DNA from: Glycomyces sp040645615
Lineage (GTDB): Bacteria; Actinomycetota; Actinomycetes; Mycobacteriales; Micromonosporaceae
NCBI RefSeq assembly: GCF_040645615.1
Contig: NZ_JBEYYO010000020.1
Span: forward strand, 1 to 64,000
Direction of reading: 5' to 3'
Length of the DNA stretch: 64,000 nt
This document shows positions 8,276 through 15,767 of the stretch, piece by piece. The notes under the pieces are model-generated. The model saw nothing but the letters and a program-made list of their open reading frames with translations. It had not been told where the DNA came from and ran no database searches. The first letter of the stretch is position 1; each line of letters starts with the position of its first letter. The position numbers and the translations under genes were made by a program.

Positions 8276-9629
8276 CGGCGGCCTCCTGGAGGTTCGCGGC
8301 GGCGGCCGCGAGGTCGCGGGCCAGGGTCTCGGGGTCGGCGGTGCGCAGTTCGCCGCCCGCGACCACGGTGCGCCCGGCGACGGTCAGGAGCCGCAGCGGC
8401 GCGGGCGGGCCGAGGACCAGGGCCGCGACCGGGTCGGCGATCCCGGCGTGTCCGAGGCCGGTGAGGTCCCACAGGGCCAGGTCGGCCTGCTTGCCCGGTT
8501 CGAGGGAGCCGATCTCTGCGTCGCGGCCGAGGACCCGCGCGCCGCCGATCGTGGCCAGCCGCAACGGGGTCCGCACGTCCATGACGTGGGGACCGTGGAG
8601 TTGGCGGGCGGTGTAGAGGGCCTGGCGCAGCTCCTCCCCCAGGTGCCCGGCCTCCTGGCTGGCCGCGCCGTCGACGCCGAGGCCGACCGGGATGCCCGCG
8701 TCGAGCATCGCCGGGACGTCGGCCGGGCCGGTGCCGAGGCGGGCGTTCGAGGACGGGCAGTGCGCGACCCCGGTCCCGGCCGCGCCGAGGCGTTCCCTTG
8801 CGGCGCCGTCGAGGTGGACGGCGTGGGCGAGCCACACGTCGGCGTCGACCCAGCCGACCCGGGCCATGTACTCGACCGGGTCGCAGCCGTGGACCTCTTG
8901 GCAGAACCGGGCTTCGTCGAGGGTCTCGCACAGGTGGGTGTGGAGGCGGACGCCCTTGTCGCGGGCGAGGTCGGCCGATTCGCGGAGGAGGTCGGTGGAG
9001 ACCGAGAACGGCGAGCAGGGGGCGACGGCGATCCGCAGGGTCGATTCCGGGGACGGGTCGTGGTGGCGCGCGATCGCGTCGGCGGTCGCGGCCAGCGCGG
9101 TGTCGAGGTCTTCGACGAGGTGGTCGGGCGGCAGGCCGCCGTCTTTGCGCCCGCGGTCCATCGAGCCGCGGGCGAGGTGGAGGCGCAGACCGATCCGCTC
9201 GGCGGCGGCGATCTGGACGTCGATGAGGTCGGTAGTGTGTCCGGCCGGGTAGATGTAGTGGTGGTCGGCGGCGGTGGTGCAGCCGGAGAGCGCGAGGTGG
9301 CCGAGCCCGGCGGTGTTGGCGGCGGCGACGTGCTCGGGGCGCAGGTGGGCCCACACGGGGTAGAGCGCGGTGAGCCATTCGAAGAGCGTGGCGCCGGTGG
9401 CGTGGCCGCGGGTGGCCCATTGGTAGAGGTGGTGGTGGGTGTTGACGAGCCCGGGGGTGAGCAGGCAGCCGGTGGCGTCGATGCGCTTGGCCCCTTCGAG
9501 GTCGGGCGCGGGCCCGGAGCCTACGGCGGTGATGCGGCCGTGCTCGGCGACGAGGTGGCCGATGGCGTACTCGGTGCCCGCGGCGTCGACCGTGGCGATC
9601 GCCGTGTTCTCGATCACGATGGCGCTCAA
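8268..9629 (-). CDS. 8-oxoguanine deaminase (amidohydrolase)
   Basis: A 453-residue amidohydrolase of the 8-oxoguanine deaminase/hydroxyatrazine-hydrolase group. The metal-binding NTHHHLYQWATRG lies near residue 63, LHTHLCET carries the later His and catalytic Glu, LAHAVHL the next His, and GLGVDGAASQE the Asp. The reaction converts 8-oxoguanine directly to urate, matching the urate oxidase in the same operon. No ATG fits; TTG at 9629 was chosen because GGGGAGG lies 7 nt upstream and it overlaps the Fe-S subunit stop as TTGA. Guanine deaminase is the main alternative. Confidence 0.82.
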   Translation of the reverse strand: MSAIVIENTAIATVDAAGTEYAIGHLVAEHGRITAVGSGPAPDLEGAKRIDATGCLLTPGLVNTHHHLYQWATRGHATGATLFEWLTALYPVWAHLRPEHVAAANTAGLGHLALSGCTTAADHHYIYPAGHTTDLIDVQIAAAERIGLRLHLARGSMDRGRKDGGLPPDHLVEDLDTALAATADAIARHHDPSPESTLRIAVAPCSPFSVSTDLLRESADLARDKGVRLHTHLCETLDEARFCQEVHGCDPVEYMARVGWVDADVWLAHAVHLDGAARERLGAAGTGVAHCPSSNARLGTGPADVPAMLDAGIPVGLGVDGAASQEAGHLGEELRQALYTARQLHGPHVMDVRTPLRLATIGGARVLGRDAEIGSLEPGKQADLALWDLTGLGHAGIADPVAALVLGPPAPLRLLTVAGRTVVAGGELRTADPETLARDLAAAAANLQEAADA

Positions 9630-10216
9630 GGCGTGTCCTCCCCGATTTCCGCTTCGCCGCGTGGGAGAGTGTCGACATTTATCCATTGGTTGCGGTGAAG
9701 GTGGGAACGGGAGGGTATCCGGGGAGTCCCGTCTGCCTCCGCCCCGCGCGACCCCGCCGCCGTCGACATCGCTTGCGCCGCAACATGAACAGCCTCGATG
9801 ATCTTCTCGTAACCGGTGCAGCGGCACAGGTTTCCCGCCAGCGACTCGCGAATGCGCGCATCGTCGGGGTCGCTTTCGCGGTCGAGCAGGTCGGCCACCG
9901 CTACCAGGAATCCGGGTGTGCAGAACCCGCATTGCACGGCCCCGCAGGTCACGAACGCGTCGCGCACCTCCCCCGGCACCGCGGCCACGGTGCGCACGTC
10001 GCGGCCTTCGCATTGGGCGGTCGCCACCAGGCACGAGCACACCGGATCGCCGTCGAGGAGCACGGTGCACGATCCGCATTCGCCTTGCTCGCACGCGTTC
10101 TTGGTGCCGGTCAGGCCGAGTCGGTCGCGCAGGGTCCCCAGCAGGCTCTCGCCGGGGCGGTCGACCTCGGCCCGAGTCTCGACCCCGTCGATGCGCAGGT
10201 GTACGGGAACGCTCAT
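9626..10216 (-). CDS. Xanthine dehydrogenase, [2Fe-2S] subunit
   Basis: A 196-residue small subunit. The plant-ferredoxin-type cluster ligands lie in CEQGECGSC (about residues 41-49) plus a downstream Cys, and the second cluster in CGFCTPG and NLCRCTGY. It passes electrons from the molybdenum centre to FAD. The C-terminus (after about residue 150) is longer than usual and polar. It overlaps the FAD subunit upstream and 8-oxoguanine deaminase downstream by 4 bp each. Confidence 0.93.
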   Translation of the reverse strand: MSVPVHLRIDGVETRAEVDRPGESLLGTLRDRLGLTGTKNACEQGECGSCTVLLDGDPVCSCLVATAQCEGRDVRTVAAVPGEVRDAFVTCGAVQCGFCTPGFLVAVADLLDRESDPDDARIRESLAGNLCRCTGYEKIIEAVHVAAQAMSTAAGSRGAEADGTPRIPSRSHLHRNQWINVDTLPRGEAEIGEDTP

Positions 10217-11067
10217 ACGCGGCTCCTCTCGAAGGCCGCGCCCCAGGTGCGGCGCAGCGCCCGGGCGGCGCAGACGGCGAGGGCGTGGCGGCGGTAATCG
10301 GCACTCGAGCGCACGTCGTCGATCGGGGACGCCGCGGCCGCGACCAGGCGGCCGAACTCGGCGACCGCGGCGTCCGAGAGGCGGTGCGGGGCCGTCCACG
10401 GCAGGTCGAGGCGTTCGGCTTCGGGCGCGGCGAGCGGGGTGGGCCCGGCCGAGCCGATGCCGGTGCCGAGGCGCCTGGCCTCCACGTCGAGCGCCAGCGC
10501 GATCGAGCACACGGCGATGACCATCGCGTTCCTGGTGCCGACTTTCAGGAACTGCTGCGGGCCTTGGGCTTTGGGGACGGTGACGGCGGTGATGAGCTCG
10601 CCTGCGGCGAGGGCGCTGCGTTTGGGGCCGGTGAAGAACTCGCCGATCGGGACGGTGCGGGCGCCGGTGGCCGAGGCGAGGTGGACGGTGGCGCCGGTGG
10701 CCAGGAGCGGCGGGTGGCCGTCGCCCGCGGGCGAGGCGGTGGCGAGGTTGCCGCCGAGGGTGCCGCGGTTGCGGATCTGCGGGGAGCCGACGGTGAGGGA
10801 GGCGGCGGCGAGCGCGGGCAGGTCGGCGGCGAGGTCGGCGACGATGCGCGTGTACGGGACGGTCGCGCCGATGCGGATCGCTTCGCCTTCGTCGGACCAT
10901 TCGCGCAGTTCGGGGACTCCGGTGAGGTCGAGGATCGCTTCGGGCCGGGTGTGGCGGTAGTTGAGGGCGACCATGAGGTCGGTGCCGCCGGCGAGCGGGA
11001 CCGCGCCGGGGTGGTCGGCGCGCAGGCGCAGGGCCTCGGCGAGGCCCGCGGGGCGGTGGAACGTCAT
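10213..11067 (-). CDS. Xanthine dehydrogenase, FAD-binding subunit
   Basis: A 284-residue CO dehydrogenase flavoprotein-type subunit. FAD contacts are in PLAGGTDLMVALNY (about residues 20-33) and TVGSPQIRNRGTLGGNLATASPAGD (two FAD motifs, about 91-115). The C-terminal CO_deh_flav_C domain ends with the HALAVCAARALRR helix. The ATG at 11067 overlaps the urate oxidase stop by 4 bp. Confidence 0.93.
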   Translation of the reverse strand: MTFHRPAGLAEALRLRADHPGAVPLAGGTDLMVALNYRHTRPEAILDLTGVPELREWSDEGEAIRIGATVPYTRIVADLAADLPALAAASLTVGSPQIRNRGTLGGNLATASPAGDGHPPLLATGATVHLASATGARTVPIGEFFTGPKRSALAAGELITAVTVPKAQGPQQFLKVGTRNAMVIAVCSIALALDVEARRLGTGIGSAGPTPLAAPEAERLDLPWTAPHRLSDAAVAEFGRLVAAAASPIDDVRSSADYRRHALAVCAARALRRTWGAAFERSRV

Positions 11068-11909
11068 GGCCGCTCCCTCCTGACCGTGCCTTCGATGAGC
11101 CCGTAAGGCCGGTCGGCGGCGTGGAAGACCAGGCCCGGGTTGTCGAGGCCGAACGGGGCGAGGTCGAACAGGTGGTGGTGCCGGTTGGGCATCGTCAGGC
11201 GCACCTCGCGGGCCCCGGGGACCGCCTTCAGTATGCGCTCGCCGACGGCGTAGAGGGTCTGTTGCAGCGAGAGCGAGTACGTGTCGGCGAACGCTTCGGT
11301 GAGGGCTGCTCGGGCGCGGGCGAAGTCGCGGTCGCAGTCGCCGGTGGCGGTGTAGTCCCAGGCGGCGGCGACTTCGGTGGCGAGCACGCGGTCGTCGGTC
11401 TCGGGGAGGGTGGTGTAGGCGTCGGTGAGGAAGCCGTTGAATTCGGAGCCGGTGGTGTTGAGCAGGAGGAGGTGCTCGATGCCGGCGGTGACGTGGGCTT
11501 CGCCGTCGTAAGTGACCTCGGCGGTGCGCATCTCGCCGCCGGAGCCGCGGGCGAAGGAGTGGTCGCCGGTGCGGGTCCAGGTCTGCTCTTCGACGCGGAC
11601 GCGGGCGGTCTCGACGGGGCCTGCGGTGTCGACGAAGTGGCGGGCGAGGCGTTCGGCGAAGGCCTCGGGAGTGCCGATGCCCTCGCGCGCGAACGCGTAC
11701 ACGGTGTTCTTCTGGGTGTCGGTGGGCAGCACGGCGGTGTTGTCGCCGCGGTGGTGGACGGCGTCGAAGCGTCCGGTGAGGGAGGTGTGGACGGTGAGGT
11801 CGCGCAGGTCGTGGCGGGGCGCGTCGCGCATCACGCGGACCACGCGGATGCCGGACTTGCCGTAGGCGTTGGGGCCCAACTCGAATCCGGGGCTCGGGAA
11901 GTCGCGCAT
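11064..11909 (-). CDS. Urate oxidase (uricase)
   Basis: A 281-residue cofactor-free uricase, which oxidises urate to 5-hydroxyisourate. Tunnelling-fold signatures are YGKSGIRVVRV near the N-terminus (catalytic Lys), LPTDTQKNTVYA (Thr of the catalytic dyad, about residues 61-72), LNTTGSEFNGFLTDAYTTLPET near 150, the LQQTLY segment and MPNRHHHLFDL near 241. The stop abuts nothing downstream but overlaps the FAD subunit start by 4 bp; upstream, the HIU hydrolase stop directly abuts this ATG. Confidence 0.95.
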   Translation of the reverse strand: MRDFPSPGFELGPNAYGKSGIRVVRVMRDAPRHDLRDLTVHTSLTGRFDAVHHRGDNTAVLPTDTQKNTVYAFAREGIGTPEAFAERLARHFVDTAGPVETARVRVEEQTWTRTGDHSFARGSGGEMRTAEVTYDGEAHVTAGIEHLLLLNTTGSEFNGFLTDAYTTLPETDDRVLATEVAAAWDYTATGDCDRDFARARAALTEAFADTYSLSLQQTLYAVGERILKAVPGAREVRLTMPNRHHHLFDLAPFGLDNPGLVFHAADRPYGLIEGTVRRERP

Positions 11910-12236
11910 TCAGCTCCCTCGGTAGGTGGAGTAGGCGAAGGGGCTCAGCAGGAGCGGCACGTGGTAGGACGCTTCTGGGTCGGCGGCGTCGAAGACGATG
12001 TCGATCTCGGGGTAGAAGGTGGGCGTGCCTCGCGTGGCGAACCAGTCGCCGGTGGCGAAGCGCAGGCGGTGCAGGCCCGGTTCGGTGGTCCAGCCCGCGA
12101 CGCGGCCGTCTGAGTCGGTGGTGCCGGTGCGGACGGGCGCGAAGCCGTCGCCTTCGCGGCGGTAGAGGGTCAGGCCCAGGCCCGCGGCGGGTCGGCCCAG
12201 GGCGGCGTCGAGGACGTGGGAGGAGACGGTGCTCAT
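11910..12236 (-). CDS. uraH: 5-hydroxyisourate hydrolase (transthyretin-like)
   Basis: A 108-residue transthyretin-related protein that opens 5-hydroxyisourate to OHCU. The N-terminal SSHVLDAALGRPA holds the catalytic His, a central FATGDWFATRGTPTFYPEI matches the family, and the protein ends with the diagnostic YRGS tetrapeptide. It overlaps the OHCU decarboxylase stop by 4 bp. Confidence 0.95.
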   Translation of the reverse strand: MSTVSSHVLDAALGRPAAGLGLTLYRREGDGFAPVRTGTTDSDGRVAGWTTEPGLHRLRFATGDWFATRGTPTFYPEIDIVFDAADPEASYHVPLLLSPFAYSTYRGS

Positions 12237-12727
12237 GGGCGCTCCCCGAAGGCTTTGGCCAGGCGCAGGGCCACGATCTTGCGCAGTTCGGCGGTGGATT
12301 CGGCGGCTTCGGTGGGCTCGTCGTTCCCCAGGCGGCGGCCCAGTTCGGAGAGGATCCGCTCGGCGGTCAGGCCGGTCGCGCAGATGAGGAACACGCCTCC
12401 GAAGCGGCGTTCGTACGCGGCGTTGGCCTCGGCGAGCGCGGCCCGGACCGCGGGGTCTGCGGACTGGGCCCCGGACTGCTCGCTGCCCGACCACGCGTCA
12501 CCGGTGACGGGGCCGCCGATCCGCGGGTGGGCTTGCTTGGCGGCGGCCAGTTCGGTGTCGTCGAGGTCGTCGAACGCCGCGAGCGCGGCCGATTCGAGGG
12601 CGTCACGGGTCTTGTAGGGGCGGGCGGCGACGAGTCGTTCGGCCCACTCGCTCGAAGCGCAGCAGGCGAGGAGGATTCGGCTTGCCGCGTCGGCGTCCAT
12701 CGTGTCGAACGCTTCGAGCGTCCACAT
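12233..12727 (-). CDS. uraD: 2-oxo-4-hydroxy-4-carboxy-5-ureidoimidazoline (OHCU) decarboxylase
   Basis: A 164-residue all-helical OHCU decarboxylase, giving S-allantoin. The signature HPRIGG with the catalytic His lies near residue 67, with ASSEWAERLVAARPY near 20-34 and YERRFGGVFLICATG near 109-123. The ATG at 12727 was chosen because AAGGAG lies about 8 nt upstream; a longer frame to 12823 lacks such support. It is the first gene of the eleven-gene purine operon, so the operon promoter should lie in 12728-12943. Confidence 0.93.
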   Translation of the reverse strand: MWTLEAFDTMDADAASRILLACCASSEWAERLVAARPYKTRDALESAALAAFDDLDDTELAAAKQAHPRIGGPVTGDAWSGSEQSGAQSADPAVRAALAEANAAYERRFGGVFLICATGLTAERILSELGRRLGNDEPTEAAESTAELRKIVALRLAKAFGERP

Positions 12728-12830
12728 CGGCGGCTCCTTGGTCCGTGCGTACCGATACCGTGCCACGGCGATCCCCGTGCGGGTCCAGTGAAACGCGAAA
12801 CCGGGTCCGGCGAACATGTCCACCGGCTAT

Positions 12831-12844
12831 GAAACCTTCGTTTC
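12831..12844. promoter_or_regulatory. Inverted repeat GAAAC-N4-GTTTC between purine operon and pucR
   Basis: gaaac-cttc-gtttc is a perfect 5-bp inverted repeat with a 4-bp spacer in the 216-bp divergent region 12728-12943; another GAAAC copy lies about 35 bp to the left. Its position between the PucR gene and the genes it should control makes it the best operator candidate. On the pucR side, TATGGT at 12895-12900 is a possible -10. Confidence 0.4.
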
Positions 12845-12943
12845 CCGGCCGTTAAATGCTGGAGGATCGTCCAAAGTCCGCGCTCGGGCGGAGCTATGGT
12901 GGCCTTACCTACCGCGACCGACCCGCGGACCCCTGGGGGCCTC

Positions 12944-14473
12944 ATGCGACTGCGTTCACTGCTGCACATGCCCGAACTGGGGCTCACCCTGGTCTCCGGA
13001 CGGCACCACCTCGACCGCGAGGTCCGCTGGGTCGTCCCGACCGACCTCCACGACCCGAGGCGGTACCTTTCGGGCGGCGAACTCGTGCTCACCGGGATGA
13101 TGTGGCGCGGCAGCGAACCGGGGGCCGACTCGGACCTGTTCGTGCGGCACCTGGTGGCGGCGGGGGTCACGGCGCTCGGCGCGGGCGACCATCCCGAACA
13201 CCATGCGGTGCCCGAGGATCTGGTGGACGCGTGCGCGCGGCACGACCTGCCTCTGTTCACCGTCGACGCGGCCGTGGCGTTCGCCGAGATCACCGAGCGG
13301 ATCGCGCAGCGGCTCTCGGCGGGGCGTTCGGAGGATCTCGCGTCGCTGCTCGACCGGCACCGGCGGCTCATCGCCGCCGACGGGATCGGGCAGATCCTCG
13401 AACTCATCAAGGCCGAGCTGGGCATGGAGTGCCTGGTGCTGTCCCCGGCCGGGCGGGCGCTGCGCGGGGGCCTGGTGCTGGGCGAGGCCGAGCGGGCCCA
13501 GGTCGTGGCGCGGGCGCACGCGGCGGAGCGGTTGCCGCAGAAGGTGACCTTGGACCGGCACCGCTGCCACTCGGTGTTCGGGATCGGCTCGACCGTCCAC
13601 ACCGGGCGGTTCCTGGTGATCGACGACGACCACTCGCGGTGGTCCCCTGAGCGGCGGCGCGTCGCCGAGCAGCTCGCGGCCTTGATCGCGCTCGAACTGG
13701 ACGACCCGGCGGTGCGGCCGGTCCCGCAGGTCGAACTCGTGACCGCGCTCAGCGAGGGCCGCGTCGAGGAGCACCTGCTGCGTTCGGCCGGGCTCGGCGT
13801 CGGCGACGAGGTCACCGTCATCGCCGCCGTCAGCGGGCCCGAAGCGGTGCGCGAGACCATGGTGGCCGAGACCGTGGCCGGATTCGGCGAGGGCGATCCG
13901 CTCGCACCGCCGCCCGCCGCGTGGGCCACGATCGGGAACGAGACCATCGCGGTGCTCGCCGGAGAGGCCGGGACGGCCGCCGAGCGCCCGCGGCTCCTCG
14001 CATGGGCCCGGCACTGCGCCGCCGCGCTCTCCAAAGCCGGCGGTGAAGCCGTAGGGGTCGGCCTGGCCGACCCGGTGCGAGCCCCCGAAGGGCTTTGCGG
14101 CGCTTTGGAACAGGCCCGGCACACCGCCACGCTCGCGCAACCGCGACCCGGCGGGATCGACGTGGCCGAACCCGACCATCTCGTGTCACACCGGATGCTC
14201 CTGGCGGCCGTCGCGCCCGAAGTGCGGGACGCGTTCCGCACCCGCGTGCTCGACCCGCTCACCGCCTACGACGCGCGGCACCGCTCCGACCTGCTGGTGA
14301 CCCTGCGGCGGTTCCTCGAATGCGACGGCTCGTGGCAGCGCTGCGCCGCGAGCCTGCACCTGCACGTCAACACCGTCCGCTACCGGATCCGGCGCGTCGA
14401 AGAGCTCACCGGCCGCGACCTGCGCAATCCCCTCGACCGGATGGACCTCGCGCTGGCGGTGAACCTCGACTGA
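12944..14473 (+). CDS. pucR: PucR-family transcriptional regulator of purine catabolism
   Basis: A 509-residue PucR-family protein. The N-terminal PucR ligand-sensing domain (about residues 1-120, starting MRLRSLLHMPELGL) is followed by a GGDEF-like middle region and a C-terminal HTH_30 domain: LRRFLECDGSWQRCAASLHLHVNTVRYRIRRVEEL spans roughly residues 450-485 (read as two segments). PucR proteins respond to ureido compounds or allantoin. It is divergent from the purine operon, so it is the likely regulator. ATG at 12944 was preferred to 12896 because the PucR domain begins there. Confidence 0.9.
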   Translation: MRLRSLLHMPELGLTLVSGRHHLDREVRWVVPTDLHDPRRYLSGGELVLTGMMWRGSEPGADSDLFVRHLVAAGVTALGAGDHPEHHAVPEDLVDACARHDLPLFTVDAAVAFAEITERIAQRLSAGRSEDLASLLDRHRRLIAADGIGQILELIKAELGMECLVLSPAGRALRGGLVLGEAERAQVVARAHAAERLPQKVTLDRHRCHSVFGIGSTVHTGRFLVIDDDHSRWSPERRRVAEQLAALIALELDDPAVRPVPQVELVTALSEGRVEEHLLRSAGLGVGDEVTVIAAVSGPEAVRETMVAETVAGFGEGDPLAPPPAAWATIGNETIAVLAGEAGTAAERPRLLAWARHCAAALSKAGGEAVGVGLADPVRAPEGLCGALEQARHTATLAQPRPGGIDVAEPDHLVSHRMLLAAVAPEVRDAFRTRVLDPLTAYDARHRSDLLVTLRRFLECDGSWQRCAASLHLHVNTVRYRIRRVEELTGRDLRNPLDRMDLALAVNLD

Positions 14474-14532
14474 GGCACCGCCGGGCGAACAGACCGGGAC
14501 CCGCGGACGCGGGACCGTTGAAGGGGGAGAAC

Positions 14533-15120
14533 ATGAAGAACACTGCGGGGCTCGTGCTCGCCGCGGGCGCCGGGCGGCGCTTCGGCCAGCCGAAGGCCCT
14601 CGTCGAATACGAGGGGCGACGGCTGCTCGACCGGGCCGTGGCGACCTTGCGCGCCGGCGGCTGCCGCCAGGTCCTGGCCGTGCTCGGCGCGGGAGCCGAA
14701 CAGGCGCTCAGCGTCGCGGCCGAAGCGTTCACGCCGGTCGTCAACCGGCGCTGGGGGCAGGGCCTGTCCACGTCGCTCAAGGCCGGACTCGCGGCCGTCC
14801 CTGAGCGTTACGACGGGGTGATCGTGACGCTCGTGGACCAGCCGCGGATCGAATCCGAAGCGGTCAGGCGGCTCATCGCCGCCGCCGAAGAGGGCGCGAC
14901 CGTGGCGCTCGCGAAGTACGGGGACCGCCTGGCCCACCCGATGTACTTCGCCCGCGAGCACCTCGGGTCGATCGCCGCCGGTGCCGTCGGCGACCGGGGC
15001 GCGCGCGACTTCCTCGCCGCGAACCCCGGCCTGGTGCGCGAGGTGCCGTGCCCGGGCGACCCGCTCGACGTCGACACGCCAGCCGACCTCGCCGCGATCA
15101 CCGACCCGAGCCCGGCCTGA
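14533..15120 (+). CDS. MobA-like NTP transferase (MocA-type molybdenum cofactor cytidylyltransferase candidate)
   Basis: A 195-residue nucleotidyltransferase with the signature LAAGAGRRFGQPKALV at residues 8-23, the Asp-containing VTLVDQPRIES near 97, and a C-terminal DVDTPADL. Members next to xanthine dehydrogenases add CMP (MocA) or GMP to molybdopterin. It reads in the same direction as pucR, 59 nt downstream, with AAGGGGGAG ahead of the ATG. Whether it uses CTP is inferred from context. Confidence 0.82.
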   Translation: MKNTAGLVLAAGAGRRFGQPKALVEYEGRRLLDRAVATLRAGGCRQVLAVLGAGAEQALSVAAEAFTPVVNRRWGQGLSTSLKAGLAAVPERYDGVIVTLVDQPRIESEAVRRLIAAAEEGATVALAKYGDRLAHPMYFAREHLGSIAAGAVGDRGARDFLAANPGLVREVPCPGDPLDVDTPADLAAITDPSPA

Positions 15121-15126
15121 CCTCGC

Positions 15127-15158
15127 GCGTACCGCTGCCAGCGTCGTCAGCGGTGCGC
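15127..15158. terminator. Stem-loop between the MobA-like gene and ndk
   Basis: gcgtaccgctg pairs with cagcggtgcgc (one G-T pair) around a 10-nt loop, 7 nt after the MobA-like stop. There is no T tract. A terminator role for these convergent genes is plausible only. Confidence 0.35.
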
Positions 15159-15235
15159 ACGCCTCGGTCGATCGAATGCGGGCGCGGCCCCTGTCGTTTG
15201 GCCCCGCGGGCCTGCTGTCCCTCGGAGAACTCCGT

Positions 15236-15643
15236 CTAGGACGCGAACCAGAGGTCGATCTCGCGCTTGGCCGACTCCTCGGAGTCCGAGGCGTGGATCA
15301 GGTTCTGCTGGTTGGACACCGAGAGGTCCCCGCGGATCGTGCCCGGCTCGGCCTTGCGGCCGTCGGTGGCCCCGGCGAGCTTGCGCACCACCGGGATCGC
15401 CTCGTCGCCGGAGACGACCAGGCTCACCAGCGGACCGGAGGTCATGAAGGTCTTCAGGCCCTCGTAGTACTCGCGGCCCACGTGCTCGGCGTAGTGCGCG
15501 TCCGAGAGCGCCGCGTCCATCGTCCGCAGCCGCAGCTGCTCGACGCGCAGGCCCTTGCACTCCAGGCGGGACAGGACCTCGCCGATGAGCCCGCGCCGGA
15601 CGGCGTCGGGTTTGATCAGCACGAGCGTGCGCTGTTCGGCCAC
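15236..15643 (-). CDS. ndk: Nucleoside diphosphate kinase
   Basis: A 135-residue NDP kinase, which transfers the gamma-phosphate between NTPs and NDPs through a phospho-His. The N-terminal RTLVLIKPDAVRRGLIGEVL is typical. A conserved NLIHASDSEESAKREIDLWF stretch closes the protein, and IRGDLSVSN precedes it. The stretch holding the phospho-His is divergent here: the usual NxxH-G-S/T-D context near IHASD is shifted. The GTG at 15643 follows AAGGAG by 5 nt. In many actinomycetes ndk sits beside the DUF4233 gene; here that gene lies 7.6 kb away at 23287. Confidence 0.93.
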   Translation of the reverse strand: MAEQRTLVLIKPDAVRRGLIGEVLSRLECKGLRVEQLRLRTMDAALSDAHYAEHVGREYYEGLKTFMTSGPLVSLVVSGDEAIPVVRKLAGATDGRKAEPGTIRGDLSVSNQQNLIHASDSEESAKREIDLWFAS

Positions 15644-15694
15644 TGGAACTCCTTGAGAACGACTGTCGGATAGTGGCAGTCATCGTAAGCGATG

Positions 15695-15723
15695 TTGTGT
15701 CTGTTGCCTCACCCACGTACGAT
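15695..15723 (+). promoter_or_regulatory. Promoter: TTGTGT - 17 bp - TACGAT
   Basis: A -35-like TTGTGT (15695-15700) and a -10 TACGAT (15718-15723) are separated by exactly 17 bp. The predicted start site near 15729-15730 coincides with a TTG codon in frame with the downstream VOC-domain gene. Confidence 0.6.
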
Positions 15724-15767
15724 TCACGTTGAAACCCGGTTTCCCAGGTGTGGATGAGGTGTCCCCG

